Positions 1-10,961 of a stretch of DNA of 64,000 nt are shown here, piece after piece (position 1 is the stretch's first letter; every line of letters starts with the position of its first letter). A model generated the notes under the pieces. That model did no database searches. It had not been told where the DNA came from and saw nothing but the letters and a program-made list of their open reading frames with translations. Source of the DNA: Lobosporangium transversale. Lineage: Eukaryota > Mortierellomycota > Mortierellomycetes > Mortierellales > Mortierellaceae. Made by a program: the position numbers and the translations under genes. The DNA lies in assembly GCF_002105155.1 (NCBI RefSeq), contig NW_019028981.1:496001-560000 (forward strand), in the 5' to 3' direction.

Positions 1-189
1 CCTTCCGGGAATGAATATAGATTACTGTGTCAAGGTGCCGCTGCTGCTGGTCCCTTTTTCAAGATGAGTTCGTAGAATTTTTTTTTCTTTTTCGTAAATA
101 CAGGTGTCAATTTCGCAAAAATTTTAACTTTTTGATGTTTGATGCTCATGCATAGAAGCGACCCAAGGGTTTGCCTCTGCACACTAGGG

Positions 190-930
190 AAAATTCCCGC
201 TAGCCTCACGTATCCACTCACAACACATTTTGGATGTAATGCTTAGAATGCTGTTATTGATGTGGCCTGCTAATATTCTCCGATCATGAAGATCTTGGCG
301 TTGTACATGCGTCTTGATCTTCTCAAAGACTCATTCGGTTGCGTTTAGCTGAGGGGCATACGGAAGCAGCCGCAAGCAAGTGTGTTTACCACCGATGACA
401 TCTTGTACATCCTGCGATCTGTGGAAAGACGCATTTTGCATGATGATGACTCTTGGGGTCGGGGCGGGGCGGGGATGAACTTGTCGACCAGGAGGACTTG
501 GAAAGTCTGAGTATTGAAGGCGCCCAAGCGTACTTCTGAGGCGGCAACCCCCTCCTTGCCAACAGCGACTACGACAGAAACATTTTGTCCCCACTAAGTA
601 GGGCCAATTCTTAACGCCTTTTTTCCTCGCGGTGCTCGACCAAATCTACGCATAAGATGCAGATTGAACCCGGCTTCGTTAACAAACGCTGTCTGCCAGG
701 TCTGTGCCATTTATGATCAGATCCTGTGTCCATTGGACACGACAGCAATTCTCTCCGGGCAATTGTAATCCTCAGGTTCATTGCGCATTAGCTTGAGCGT
801 GTAGTCTACCTGTTTACTAACCGTTCTATTGACGGATAATGACACAGGCGGATCGAAGCGAAAAGTCCCATTGAGGGAACTATGAAGACTGGCGACAGTC
901 AGGACAGGGCTTCATCAGGCTGACCTTTAA
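190..930 (-). pseudogene. Decayed Tc1/mariner-IS630-type DDE transposase
   Basis: Translated in pieces on the minus strand, this stretch matches the DDE transposase pattern in order. It shows a region ending TLKLMRNEPEDYNCPER (about 740-800), then AFVNEAGFNLHLMRRFGRAP with GKKALRIGPT (about 600-690). Next come NVSVVVAVGKEGV and LGAFNTQTFQ (about 480-590), VIIMQNASFHRS (about 410-450) and LRLLPYAPQLNATE (about 331-370), followed by VFEKIKTHVQRQ. The reading frame is broken by TGA and TAA near 710-720, TAG near 597, a frameshift near the G/C-rich run at about 460-480, and TGA at 328-330 directly after the catalytic Glu position. The two catalytic Asp positions read Asn (VNEAGF) and Gln (IMQNAS). 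It is therefore inactive. I saw no clear terminal inverted repeats around it. Confidence 0.8.
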
Positions 931-1452
931 CCATGCAATATGCTTGACTTGAAGGGACTGAATGGTGATTACCACCTTTTTCTTTTTGTTCCATCCTTTC
1001 CACTTCTTCAAACATCTGTGTGAAAGTGAGGGTTAATACGATGATATTTGTTTAAGCGTGGACACATAGTTTTGTGTTATAAAAAAAAAAAGAATGTTTA
1101 GCATACCCATTCTACAAGGTCCTACTTGTTCTTTTATCCAGCCCAATCATATTTTACTCTCAAACTCATCTCGAAAAAGAAAGTAAGGACAACAGCAGTC
1201 TTAAGAATAGAAGCAATAATTTCAAACCTCCATATCTCCAACGAGCTACATTGGTCAGCACTCAATGGTAACTGTCTTTTTTAAAAAAAAACACATAACA
1301 ATCTTCTCGACGGAATCATGCTTTCTTAGTTATATTATATTATACAGGTCATTAATAAAAAAGAAAAAGAAAAAGAAAAAGGAAGAAAAAAAAAAAGGCA
1401 ACATCTACCAAATGAATAATCGCTTGGCTGCTAGAAGTTTGAAGGACTACGG
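931..1452. other. Noncoding spacer left of SSK1-like gene
   Basis: Between the transposase wreck and the stop codon of the SSK1-like gene. It holds short A runs (1080-1091, 1370-1396) and AT-rich sequence that probably includes the 3' untranslated region of the minus-strand gene. No convincing coding exon was seen. Confidence 0.5.
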
Positions 1453-4400
1453 TTAAGGTTGTTTTGGTTCGGACGTTGCAACTGACGATTCAGCAGCGTT
1501 ATTGGACGTCATCAACGGTTCCTTCACGATCGGGTCCTTCCCTCCTTTCAAATCTGCCTCATCTATTGCAGATTTGCTTCCGGGTGCCTTGTCAAACTCT
1601 CCTGCAACTACCCCATTGCTCTGCGTATTTGTCTCTTCCTTTTTTACGGCCGTGCTCGCCAACTTGGCGGCAGCAGCAGCAGCAGCCTTGGAGTTCTTGA
1701 TCGACCGGGAGCTGATCGATGGCCGCTTCAGGTTGGCTCTTGTCACACTTGCCGCATTTGCAAGTGATTTTTTCAATGCAGGCGTCGGGCCACCTGTAGG
1801 CCCAGTACTAGGAGCTCCTGGGCTTGTTCCCTCCAACCCACGCTTCCATTCCTTCCAGGCATCAACATCGATAAGAGCCTGCATGCATCCCCAATCCACA
1901 ATCTTACGCTCTAACCATGGAAGTACAACAGGTTTGGTAATGTAGTCGTTACATCCCGCCAAAAGCGCTGTCTTCCTCAGATCCTCGCTTTCTGCAGAAG
2001 CCGTCAACGCCACAATAATGACAGGGGAGCGGAAGGGCGATGCTGGAGGGCTGGAAGCGGAAGACGAAGAAGCTGCGGATGATGCCGAAAGTGTTGCCTG
2101 CATCGAGTTACCAACCGAGTTGGGCTTATCCGTGGGGAACACACCAATCTTTTGTGCTTTTTCCAGCCGACGGATCTCGCGCGTGGCCTCAATACCATCC
2201 ATCACTGGCATTTGAATATCCATCTGAGTTTGGAAAAAAGCAAAGTAACGTATTAGTACAGGAACATTAACAAATAAAAGTAAAATGAAAATAAAGCTAA
2301 AAATAAAATATGACAACAAACTAAAATAAAAAATACGCACCAACACCAGATGGAATCCTCCTACGCGCCACTTCTCTACAGCCTCCAAGCCGTTGTTAGC
2401 AAGATCATATTTGATTTTGCGTTGTTGCATGAACTTGACAAGAATCCTTTGGTTAATATCGTTATCTGTGAAGAAAATAAATATGGATAGACAAAGAATT
2501 AGCTTGCTTGTCACAACAAATATCCCGGTGTCGAATGGAGGAAAAAAAAAAAAAAAAAAAAACACACCTTCGACAATAAGCACATTCACCAAGGGACTGA
2601 CTCTCTCTACAACCCCACTTTGGATCAATGAAGGGGCTGACTTGGATGGCTTCGCGTCTTTTGTCTTCTTTGCTGAAAGAGGGCCTCGTGGACGGACAGC
2701 AACAGCATCGGAAGGAGGTGGTGATGCTGCGTGGCTAGAAATAATACCAGAAGTGCCCGGACTTGCACGAGGCAAAGCGCCAGGTGATGTGGGCAGTGGA
2801 GAAGGGGAGGGTATGGCACCATGTGGAAGAACTGGATGAGGAAGTCTAGGGCTGTCCATGCCACTGCTGCTTAGAGATCCACTACCACTACTACTATTAC
2901 GCATAGTTGCAGGCTCGGGTCGTTGTGGCAAAGGTGAAGCCATAGACGAGTGTCTAACTGCAGGCGGTGAGAACAAAAGTCCGTTTGCCTGAGTGATGGC
3001 AGGCGGCGTGCTCAGAGGCGAACGTCCAATATTTGGTCGCATCATCTGTCCGTTACCTAAACGGATAAAGCCACTTGGGGTACCAGTCTCAGTCCCTCTC
3101 TGGCTGTGAATGAATGAGAATGGCTGATGGTTGCCAGTACTAGTAGCGGAAGGTATAACAACCGTACCACCTTCATTGTTCATGGCTAACTGATTAGGAG
3201 TACGTGTAATGCTGGTCGAGACACGTCGAAGACCAGTTCCTATTAGTGAAGGAGAAAGCGTCCCTGATGGCTTCGCAGTAGGGTCAAATTGGATAACGGC
3301 TGGTTTATTGCCATTTCCAGGGATGAGAATGCCGGTTGGGGAGCCAACTGATTGCAAAGATCCTGGTGTTTCTGGTGACATCATACTTGCGGTTGTATGG
3401 TCAAATGGGTTAGTCACCGGCCCATTGCTTCCTCCTGCATCGATTAATTGACGTACAAGATCATCCCGATGTCGATTCTCACGATTTAGGCTATTGTTAG
3501 GGCTGAGACCACCGGGTGAACTCTGAGTGGAATGAGGAACGCGAGCAAAGGCCTGGTTTAGTACTGGATCATATATGATCTGATCTCTATCCAAAGGATT
3601 AATCTCCTCGCTAAAGCGATGAAGGGCTGGAGCAGGTGACGTGGGCGCAGTAGCGATAGGACTGTATGACTGATCCAAGACCGGCACATTGATGGCCGTG
3701 TGTATCGCAGTCAATACACGTCGGGGGCCTGCAGGTTTGGGAAGGACCAAAATATAAGGAAGAGGCCCGAGTGGTCCTTGTAATGTGCTTCCAGCTAGCG
3801 TATTAGCAATACTGTAATGAATAGTCGAAGAGTGTGTGCCCAAAATAAACATGATAGTATCCCTAGCTTGCTTAAATGTTGGCAGGCTAGTAAAGTAGAT
3901 GACACTGGTTTGTTGAACGGAAGTGATTGACTTGTGCCGACGATGGGTTGGCCGTTTGCTCGCCCCAGCAATAGGCGCTGGTGACGGAGGAGTGGATTGC
4001 ATTTTGATAATCTGCTGCTTAAGCGCGTTGATATCATCGTCAATCATGATAAAAGCCGGATTGAAAGATTTTGCTGATTGCGATTCAGCCTTGCCAGACA
4101 AACCAGATTTCCCACTAAGAGACATGGAAGAGTTCGTCCTCTTACCGCCTAGAGGCGTCTGGGGTTCCTCTGAGACAACAACATCGCTCGAATCGAATTC
4201 ATTGTGCGCTCCATTACAGTCGCGAATGGCTCTCTTAACCACATTAATTCCCCATGACTTCAAATATCCTGTAAGACGGACAGCGAAAGCAGAATGCTCC
4301 CTTGCTATTAAAACTACTTTGAATCCTGAAAGTTTTTGGCTGAATTGCACAAGTTCCGGTACTGTAGGTTCTCCAGAAACTTTTTGGCTACTTTCTACAC

Positions 4401-6572
4401 CAGTTCGTTTGGGTGGGGGTGATGAGGGTGGGGGTGAAGGGGATACAAGAGGAGTTCTGATATGCTGCTGGTAAAATTGTTGTGATTCGTGAGCGGGATT
4501 TGCTCGCGCCTTTTCCGGTTCTTGAGCATTGTCTTTAGTGGCTGCTACCTGGGCTGCTTCGTCAACTTTAGACTCCAAGGGATGAACAGGACGCTGCTGA
4601 CCGTCTGATTGCTTGATATTGCAGGTTTTTTCTTCATGAGAAATGGAGCTAAGTTCAACTTCGATTTGAACAACAAATCTCTTGACAAAGCCTTCCAGTT
4701 GCTCGATCTCTAATGATCCACCCATGGCTCTAACTAGCTTGGAAGCTAGGAGAGTATTCAATTGTGCGAGATCATCCTCCATCAGTTTGGAGTCTGGATT
4801 CGGATAATACATGATCTCGAAGCTGACCATAACCCTGTTCTCTTCCTGAGTAGGTGTACCCACGGCATACACTGAAAGGCACAATTCAACAGTAGATCCG
4901 GCTTTAGCGCAATCAACAATGCTTTTAATAAGCTAGAAAAATGATTGTAAAAGAGGAAAAAACGCATGGGGTCGTTAATATTCATCAAACGCAATACCAA
5001 TAGTAACATCATTCTCTATTTTATGATTAGCATGCGTTTGGTTCAAATTTAGGTCCAAAGTCGACTTACATTAATGAGGGCATGTCTCCAGCTCTCTTCA
5101 CTTCCCTTAATGGATGCGTGGTTGAGACCGTATTGAGAGTGGTAGATAACGAATTCAACTCCCTTCAACGAAGCGTCGGCTGAAACAAGGTCACCGAGAC
5201 TTTGAACAAACTCGCCGACATCAAACTTATTCTCTCCACGGTGGTAGTGAGGCGAAGTCCTTTCAACAATCCCCTGGACATACTCTGTGAACATGACTCG
5301 TGAAAGACGCTGCATGTTCCTAGCAATATACTGTAAGTGACGCATGGTCGTGAATAAACCGAGAATACTAGTGATGGGTATTGGCAACGTACACGGACTG
5401 AGTTGTTCGCGAGAGACACTAGGGGGAAACAAGCTCTTAGGAGTCATCTGGCGCAGAGTCTCGATAGCTAAGGTTGCCGCATCCTGAACTTCCTTGCCAA
5501 CTGTCTCTAGCAGCATATTTTTCTTGAGAATGTTGTCATTCCTATAGACTTCCATAAGATCTTCGTGACGCATCTGCAAATTATCAATTTCTGCTGCATG
5601 GTTCGTCTCGTCTTCAGAAGCGGCATTGGCTATTTTGTCCAGACCGATTAAAATCGGCCCAATCACTAGAGGCGACAGGCTGGCAAGGACGAGGACTGGG
5701 CTCCAAATGTATGATTTCCAAGCGTAAATAGTCGCAGCAGGGGTGAATCCAAGGAGGCCCAAGAGACCAAAGCCCAATATCCAGTAGGAAAGCGATGAAG
5801 ACTCTTTGACGGTTTTGGTGTACGAGGTTGCATGAGCTGATTCAGAACATGTATCTTCATTGTCACTCGTCATCGACGAGCCCACGATATGACTTGGTTC
5901 TGAAGCTGTTGCTCCTGAAGGATGAAAAGCACTGTCGCTAGTGCAGTCAGTTCCCTCTTTGCAATCACTTTTATCTTGGCCGACACTGTTACTGCTATTG
6001 AAAGCCATTCGTTTGAACCATTGCCAGGAACAGGTTGTCGCAAATATACCATGGTAAGTGACTTGAACAATCAGTCCAATGGTCCCAAAACCATTCCACT
6101 TGTGTCCCAGCTGGCTTTGTCCAAGAAGGACAGCACAGCCCGCCACTGAAGCAATAGCACCAAACGCAAACACATTGCTACGCATAGATTGTACAACTTT
6201 GGTAGTAGTTGAAAGCGTTGGGTTATGGGATGGTTGTTCTGATGCATGTTGATTAAAGTAGCTGGCATGTAGATTTCTGATCAATCGAGCGGGTCTACTA
6301 CGGTCACCGCTGCCCTTCTTATGAGTTGTTCGTTGAGTGGGCATTATAGCATCTTTTTCCTCCTGGGATGATGAGGATTTGTTAATGAAATCGAGCGGCG
6401 TGGAAACATTATTTACATTGACATCCTTTTTCACACCGGTGCTTGTTATGTGTTTTGTAGTGCCCGAGTCTCCATCAAGAGAGTTCTTTGTGATGCTGAT
6501 GGCTTCATGGTTAGATGACTTTTCAGGGAGGATTGAGGTGCTGTCAGGCACAGCAGGTTGCTGTTGGACCAT
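1453..6572 (-). CDS. SSK1: SSK1/Mcs4-type response regulator with membrane pseudo-histidine-kinase part
   Basis: Predicted exons 6572-5070, 4932-2568, 2465-2341 and 2223-1453 give 1587 residues. The C-terminal receiver (about 1283-1450) carries NVLIVEDNDINQ, the phospho-acceptor Asp in LMDIQMPVMDG (about 1333), an inserted Ser/Ala/Pro-rich loop, VALTAS and ITKP. This combination, with the long insertion, is typical of Ssk1, which relays osmotic and oxidative stress from phosphorelay proteins to the HOG/Sty1 MAPKKKs. Upstream are a Ser/Pro-rich linker, a second receiver-like stretch (KVVLIAREHSAFAVRL) and, in exon 1, hydrophobic segments (near residues 140-185 and 260-310). A region then resembles a histidine-kinase ATPase domain, with an N-box-like RHALINLIKSIVDCAK spanning the first splice junction and a G-box-like LVRAMGGSLEIEQLEG. 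No HisKA phospho-His motif is visible, so kinase activity is doubtful. Family assignment is firm; the kinase-like reading is inference. Confidence 0.85.
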
Positions 6573-8151
6573 GACCTATAGAAGGAGTAAAATGTGCGAT
6601 AATTTTATAAGCCAAGGGAAGACTGAAGTCCTATGAATCGATAGTTGTATTGGAACGGTAGCGATTTCAGTGTCAATGTTGATACCTGTCAGTGCTCTGC
6701 TTCACTACTGCTCCGACTGTTCGATGCCTGTTGTTCGTTGCTCGTTTAAAGGGCGCAGTGATGAGCTTTCAATGAAAAGGAAAAAGGATAGCAACCGCGT
6801 ATTGAGAATGAGTAGTGTCGGTTGGTGAATATGACGGGAAAGAGAGGAAGTTATGCCTTGTTTTATTCAGAACAGGCAGTGTGATGGCGAGAAGTGAAAA
6901 AGATAATTTGTGTGAAGTGTGGTGTAGTGTGAAGTGTGAAGTATGAAGTGTGAAGTGCGAGGTGTAAGAGAAAGAAGAAAAAAAGAGAGAGATACGTGTT
7001 TGTGTATGTGTTTGTGTGAAGAAAGAGCACAAAACACAAAGAGAAAAGGATTGCAACAAACAAGCACAAAACACAAAGAAAAGAAAAGAATCGTGAAGAG
7101 GAGGAAGGAAGAGAAAGGAAGAGAAAGGAAAATGAAAGGAAGAGGAAAGGAAGAGGAAGGGAAGAGGAAAGGAAGAGGAAGGGAAGAGGAAGGGAAGAGG
7201 AAGGGAAGAGGAAGGGAAGAGGAAGAAGGTACAAGAAAAAAAAAAAAAAAAAAACCGAAAAGGAGTGTGTTATCTGTGTGTTTCTGTGGCTAATGAGTGC
7301 GTGAAAGAAGAAGAAAGAAAGAAAGAAAAGAAAGAAATGGACTTTCCTCTAAACCTTGAAGACTGGAGGAGAACATGGGTGGTCCACTTTCTCCACCCTT
7401 TTTGTCTATTGAGTTGTTTAGTGGGCAAACAATCATTTGGTCAATGCAAAGAGCATGAGCAAGTGCAGTGCAGGCGGACAAACAATACAAAAATTATAAT
7501 CAGTGGATTGGTTCTTTTTCTGGCCCACATTGATTGGTGCATTGGACATAAAAATTTTTTTTGTCGAATGTGTGACGGAACAAGAGAATAAACGTACATC
7601 CCTCGCAATTACACATTGCCACATTTACACTTCACAATGCACAGCAAAAAACTGCATGGTGGGTACATCATGCTGGAGCATACACAGAGCATACCAACGT
7701 TCATGCAGTCTACTAGACACCTTGTCTCGTTACAGTTGTGACAAAATTACGACAGAAAACGTGATCTGAGTGGGAACGTGATATGACAGCAAAGCCGATC
7801 ATTTCCTCTCCAAATACAGATGTATAAATGTAATTGCAACCTCATTTTTACAAAGAAGGTTGTAAATCGGTTATTGGCTGTATTAGAGCTTTTGAAATCT
7901 GACAACCCGGCAGGTATCAAAAAAAAGTAGCACACATTGTAGATCTGAATGCTTTGGCTTTGCCAAACCAAGAGAGGCTAGACTGGGCAAATTCAGTCTG
8001 CTTGCTGCAAGAACGAAAAATATAAGATCCGTGTGACAATTGTTCGCCGAGAATTTGAGAAAAAAAAAAAAAAAAAAAAAAAAGAACTTGTGTATATAAT
8101 ACGAGCATCTGTTCTTTTCCAAATATTGCAGACTGAAAGTCTTTTTTGAGA
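6573..8151. other. Spacer with purine-rich tract, upstream of SSK1-like gene
   Basis: This is the 5' flank of the SSK1-like gene and the 3' flank of the F-box gene. It contains imperfect AAGTGTG repeats (about 6911-6960), a long purine tract (7081-7256) and poly(A) at 8060-8083. No credible coding exon was seen. Confidence 0.5.
7081..7256. repeat. Polypurine tract with GGAAGAGGAAGG-type repeats
   Basis: The plus strand is almost entirely A and G for roughly 170 bp, built of repeated GGAAGAGGAAGG and GGAAGAGGAAAGG units and ending in a run of about 18 A. On the minus strand, which carries the SSK1-like gene, this is a CT-rich block about 500-700 bp upstream of the start codon. CT-rich tracts are common in fungal promoters. 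Mirror-like purine tracts can also form triplex DNA. Confidence 0.85.
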
Positions 8152-9732
8152 CTACAACCTCCAGACTTTGTATCCTAGCCAGACTTCACTGAGCTTTTCA
8201 AACTTCAACAGGTGGGCTGCTACTCTGTCCACAACAGGGTTTGCTGGTTCACCCTCGATTTCTAAAGGAACAATACTGTTAAAATCGTTGCTTATCATAT
8301 CATCTATTTCATCCTTTCCATCACTTCTATCCGTCATTAATGCTCGTGCAACCTCTTCAAGGATAGCAGCAAGGCTATCTGGAGTTTTGATCGCTTTACC
8401 TTCATATTTACTTGCAGTCTGCCCCTGTTCGCCCATCCATCTTTGTCTCCGTCTGATGTAAACCCCACGAGACCACTTACGGATCATTGCCATGATGAGC
8501 TCTTTGGTATCGAGTCCCTTGATTCGAATGCGAAGTCGAGCCAGGTCTTTACACGCCCATGGGAAAATATCAATTATGTCCATGTCCAACTCATGCTCTG
8601 GAAGGTCTACAGACGTCAAGAACGCGCATCTCGAAAAGATCATGTGAATCATCCACGCATTTGGAAGTGGGTCTGGCACAGGGATCACCCGGTCCGCATC
8701 ATAACTCCAGTCTCTAAAATTAGGGTCTATGGCTCGGAGGGTCCTCAATGTGCTACTGTGCAAAAGGAAACCCAAGATTCCAGAAGTTGACAGATTTTCA
8801 TAATTAAAACAAATAGACTCAATGTTCTTAAACGCTTTAGCGAGCAAATCATGCACTATTGAACCAGTAGCTCGATATGCGGTTAGCTTCTTGACTCCCG
8901 GGCTGTACTTTTTAATAGCGGTTTCGATGGATTCGACTCCGGAATCCTTTAGTTGGATGTTATGCGCCCACACGTTCCAGTATTCCAGTTTTGGAAAGTG
9001 TGCGAGTAATGGAACTACCGCAGTATCACTGTCTGATGGTGAATCAGGATCTGGGTTGAAAACTCGATGGTATGAGGCATGGAGGTAGATGACGCCTTTA
9101 TGCTGATATAGTTCCCCTGGACTTCGTCCATCACCATGAATAGCGCATGATAGGATATCGATGTATGTCAGATTTGGACATCGTGAGAGTAAAGTTGAAA
9201 GCGCTTTTCGGGTCATCGTAAGATTTTGAATTCGAAGTTCAGTGAGCCTCGGCATAAAATCTAGGTCAGGTGAGACAAATGCGTCCTCTAGTGCAAAGTC
9301 TGGATGCGATATAATGGACTTCCCCATTCTGATGTCCAGTTTTAATAGGGTACGCGAGTTCCTTCGGATGAGCTGGAAAGTCTGCTGTCGACAACTAGGC
9401 TTGGGTCTGACTCGAATTTGTTCAATGTTTTGGATACTGGGATCCCTAAAAAGCTCAAACTCCGACTTTTTTCGGACGGTTCTGACAATACGAATGTGTT
9501 GTCCATTCTTAGCAATGATATTTGATGGCAGCTCTGAAAACCGAGGCTGACTACTGAGGTTAATTGTGTTCCATATCCTTGGAGTGAATTCGGCGCTCCA
9601 TGATTTTGAAACTTGACTACAATTAATCATACTCCTCAAGTCAAGAGCTTGGTGGATTAGAGTTCTGATCTCAGACCACTGATTGGTAGGAACTGCGGTG
9701 GTAGTGGTGGCGTTAGCAGATGTGGCCTGCAT
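8152..9732 (-). CDS. F-box-like/LRR protein, function unknown
   Basis: Single exon, 526 residues, starting MQATSANA. Residues about 20-60 (IHQALDLRSMINCSQVSKSWSAEFTPRIW) fit an F-box, the Skp1-binding motif of SCF ubiquitin ligases, although the usual leading Leu-Pro is weak. The rest has leucine-rich repeat-like segments such as MPRLTELRIQNLT, LSRCPNLTYIDILSC and FLTSVDLPEHELDMD. Proteins with this design form large families in mucoromycete fungi, so the substrate cannot be guessed. I saw no intron and no break. It could simply be a leucine-rich protein without ubiquitin-ligase function. Confidence 0.75.
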   Translation of the reverse strand: MQATSANATTTTAVPTNQWSEIRTLIHQALDLRSMINCSQVSKSWSAEFTPRIWNTINLSSQPRFSELPSNIIAKNGQHIRIVRTVRKKSEFELFRDPSIQNIEQIRVRPKPSCRQQTFQLIRRNSRTLLKLDIRMGKSIISHPDFALEDAFVSPDLDFMPRLTELRIQNLTMTRKALSTLLSRCPNLTYIDILSCAIHGDGRSPGELYQHKGVIYLHASYHRVFNPDPDSPSDSDTAVVPLLAHFPKLEYWNVWAHNIQLKDSGVESIETAIKKYSPGVKKLTAYRATGSIVHDLLAKAFKNIESICFNYENLSTSGILGFLLHSSTLRTLRAIDPNFRDWSYDADRVIPVPDPLPNAWMIHMIFSRCAFLTSVDLPEHELDMDIIDIFPWACKDLARLRIRIKGLDTKELIMAMIRKWSRGVYIRRRQRWMGEQGQTASKYEGKAIKTPDSLAAILEEVARALMTDRSDGKDEIDDMISNDFNSIVPLEIEGEPANPVVDRVAAHLLKFEKLSEVWLGYKVWRL

Positions 9733-10961
9733 TGTTTAGTGTAGAAAGCGCCAGTGCGCGTGAGTGGAAATATAAGTCGGCTGTTAATAAGTGAGGAGGA
9801 AAAGAGAAAGAAAAATGGATGAGTAAGGTGAACCAAAAAAAAAAAAAAAAATCTTTGTGTGGATCGTAAGTTGTGAGGGGATCATAGCCTCAAATAATTG
9901 TGACTCGTGTGGCCGACACTACATCATTGTGCACAAACATTGCCACCATCTCCCTTATTCCATTGCTACCGCGCAACAATTTCAAAGGCGTGGGTGCACG
10001 CATACGTAGGCAGTGTTACTCATATCTATTTTTGTTTTATAAAGATATTCTTTTTTTAATCTTCAACAATTGAAGTGAGTTAATGGTAAACATTGGCTTG
10101 CTTGTCATGGTGGGCCACCAAGGCAATAATTAGATTAAATTTATAGTCTCAAGCAAGAACGCAGGTACTCACAAGACCCTACTGAATGCAGCAAATGACT
10201 GGGCGAATTGTCCAGAAACCAGTGCCCGAGTTATTTTTCAATTGCAATCTCTAACATAGGCGCATTTATGACGTCTGTCGTCCTCTTCTTTCCATGTATG
10301 TGATAATGGCAACAGGTCACGCATTTCATGTACGCGGCTTTGCCAATATCTCACAAGTAGTCAACAGCTCTGAAAGTGCGGGAAGCGTGGAGAAAGGCTG
10401 GTAGATGCACAAAGTGGTGGCAAGTGAAGGATGGAAGTAGTGTATTGTTCTGATATCACTAGTATACGAATATGACATTCAAGCCTTGGCGTGCACTCAT
10501 TAACACTAACCAGACATGTGTCAGTACGCAGATACAGCTTTTCAGTGTTCCATCCCGATTTTTGTTCATCATATTAATTAAAGTGTAAAAAAAGATGTCG
10601 AATAGGTGGGAGCACTAGCAGTGTTATCATGCTCCATTATGGTGCCTCGTATGGGTGGCAGGAAGCTAATAACTGGTAGCTTCCTGCGCTACTTATGCTA
10701 GCACCATCGATCTTTCTGGTGCAGAAAGCTGGGTCTGGCCTGTCCATGGGTTGATAAAATTTGAGCTCTCTACACAGACGAAAACCGCTGAACGACTTAG
10801 TCTTAACTATACTATGCTAACTGTATCCTCCCATGATTAAGCTTTAATACATACTTGGAATGCTCAAATAACAGATATTTGGATTGAATTCAAAGAGTCG
10901 GATAAAAAGTTTTGACCATATGATTTTATTACAGATGCTAAATAAATGATATTAAAAATGT
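9733..10961. other. Noncoding spacer with a hairpin
   Basis: Runs from upstream of the F-box gene to the stop of the H+-ATPase gene. It contains an A run at 9836-9850 and a strong inverted repeat near 10658-10687. No exon with convincing protein similarity was seen on either strand. Confidence 0.5.
10658..10687. repeat. Perfect 11-bp inverted repeat (hairpin)
   Basis: GCAGGAAGCTA at 10658-10668 is the exact reverse complement of TAGCTTCCTGC at 10677-10687, with an 8-base loop. An outer pair, ATGGTGC near 10639 and GCACCAT at 10701-10707, could extend an interrupted stem. It lies about 280 bp past the stop codon of the H+-ATPase gene, so it might be a relic of a small inverted-repeat element. 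No T-run follows it. Confidence 0.7.

Noticed and set aside
2224-2567. Phe-rich segments inside the SSK1-like frame, suggesting odd insertions
   Set aside because: They are two introns (2224-2340, 2466-2567) that happen to stay open. Removing them restores the receiver motif exactly.
6911-7256. Tandem repeats considered as a CRISPR-like array
   Set aside because: Units are short, degenerate purine repeats with no unique spacers, in a eukaryotic genome.
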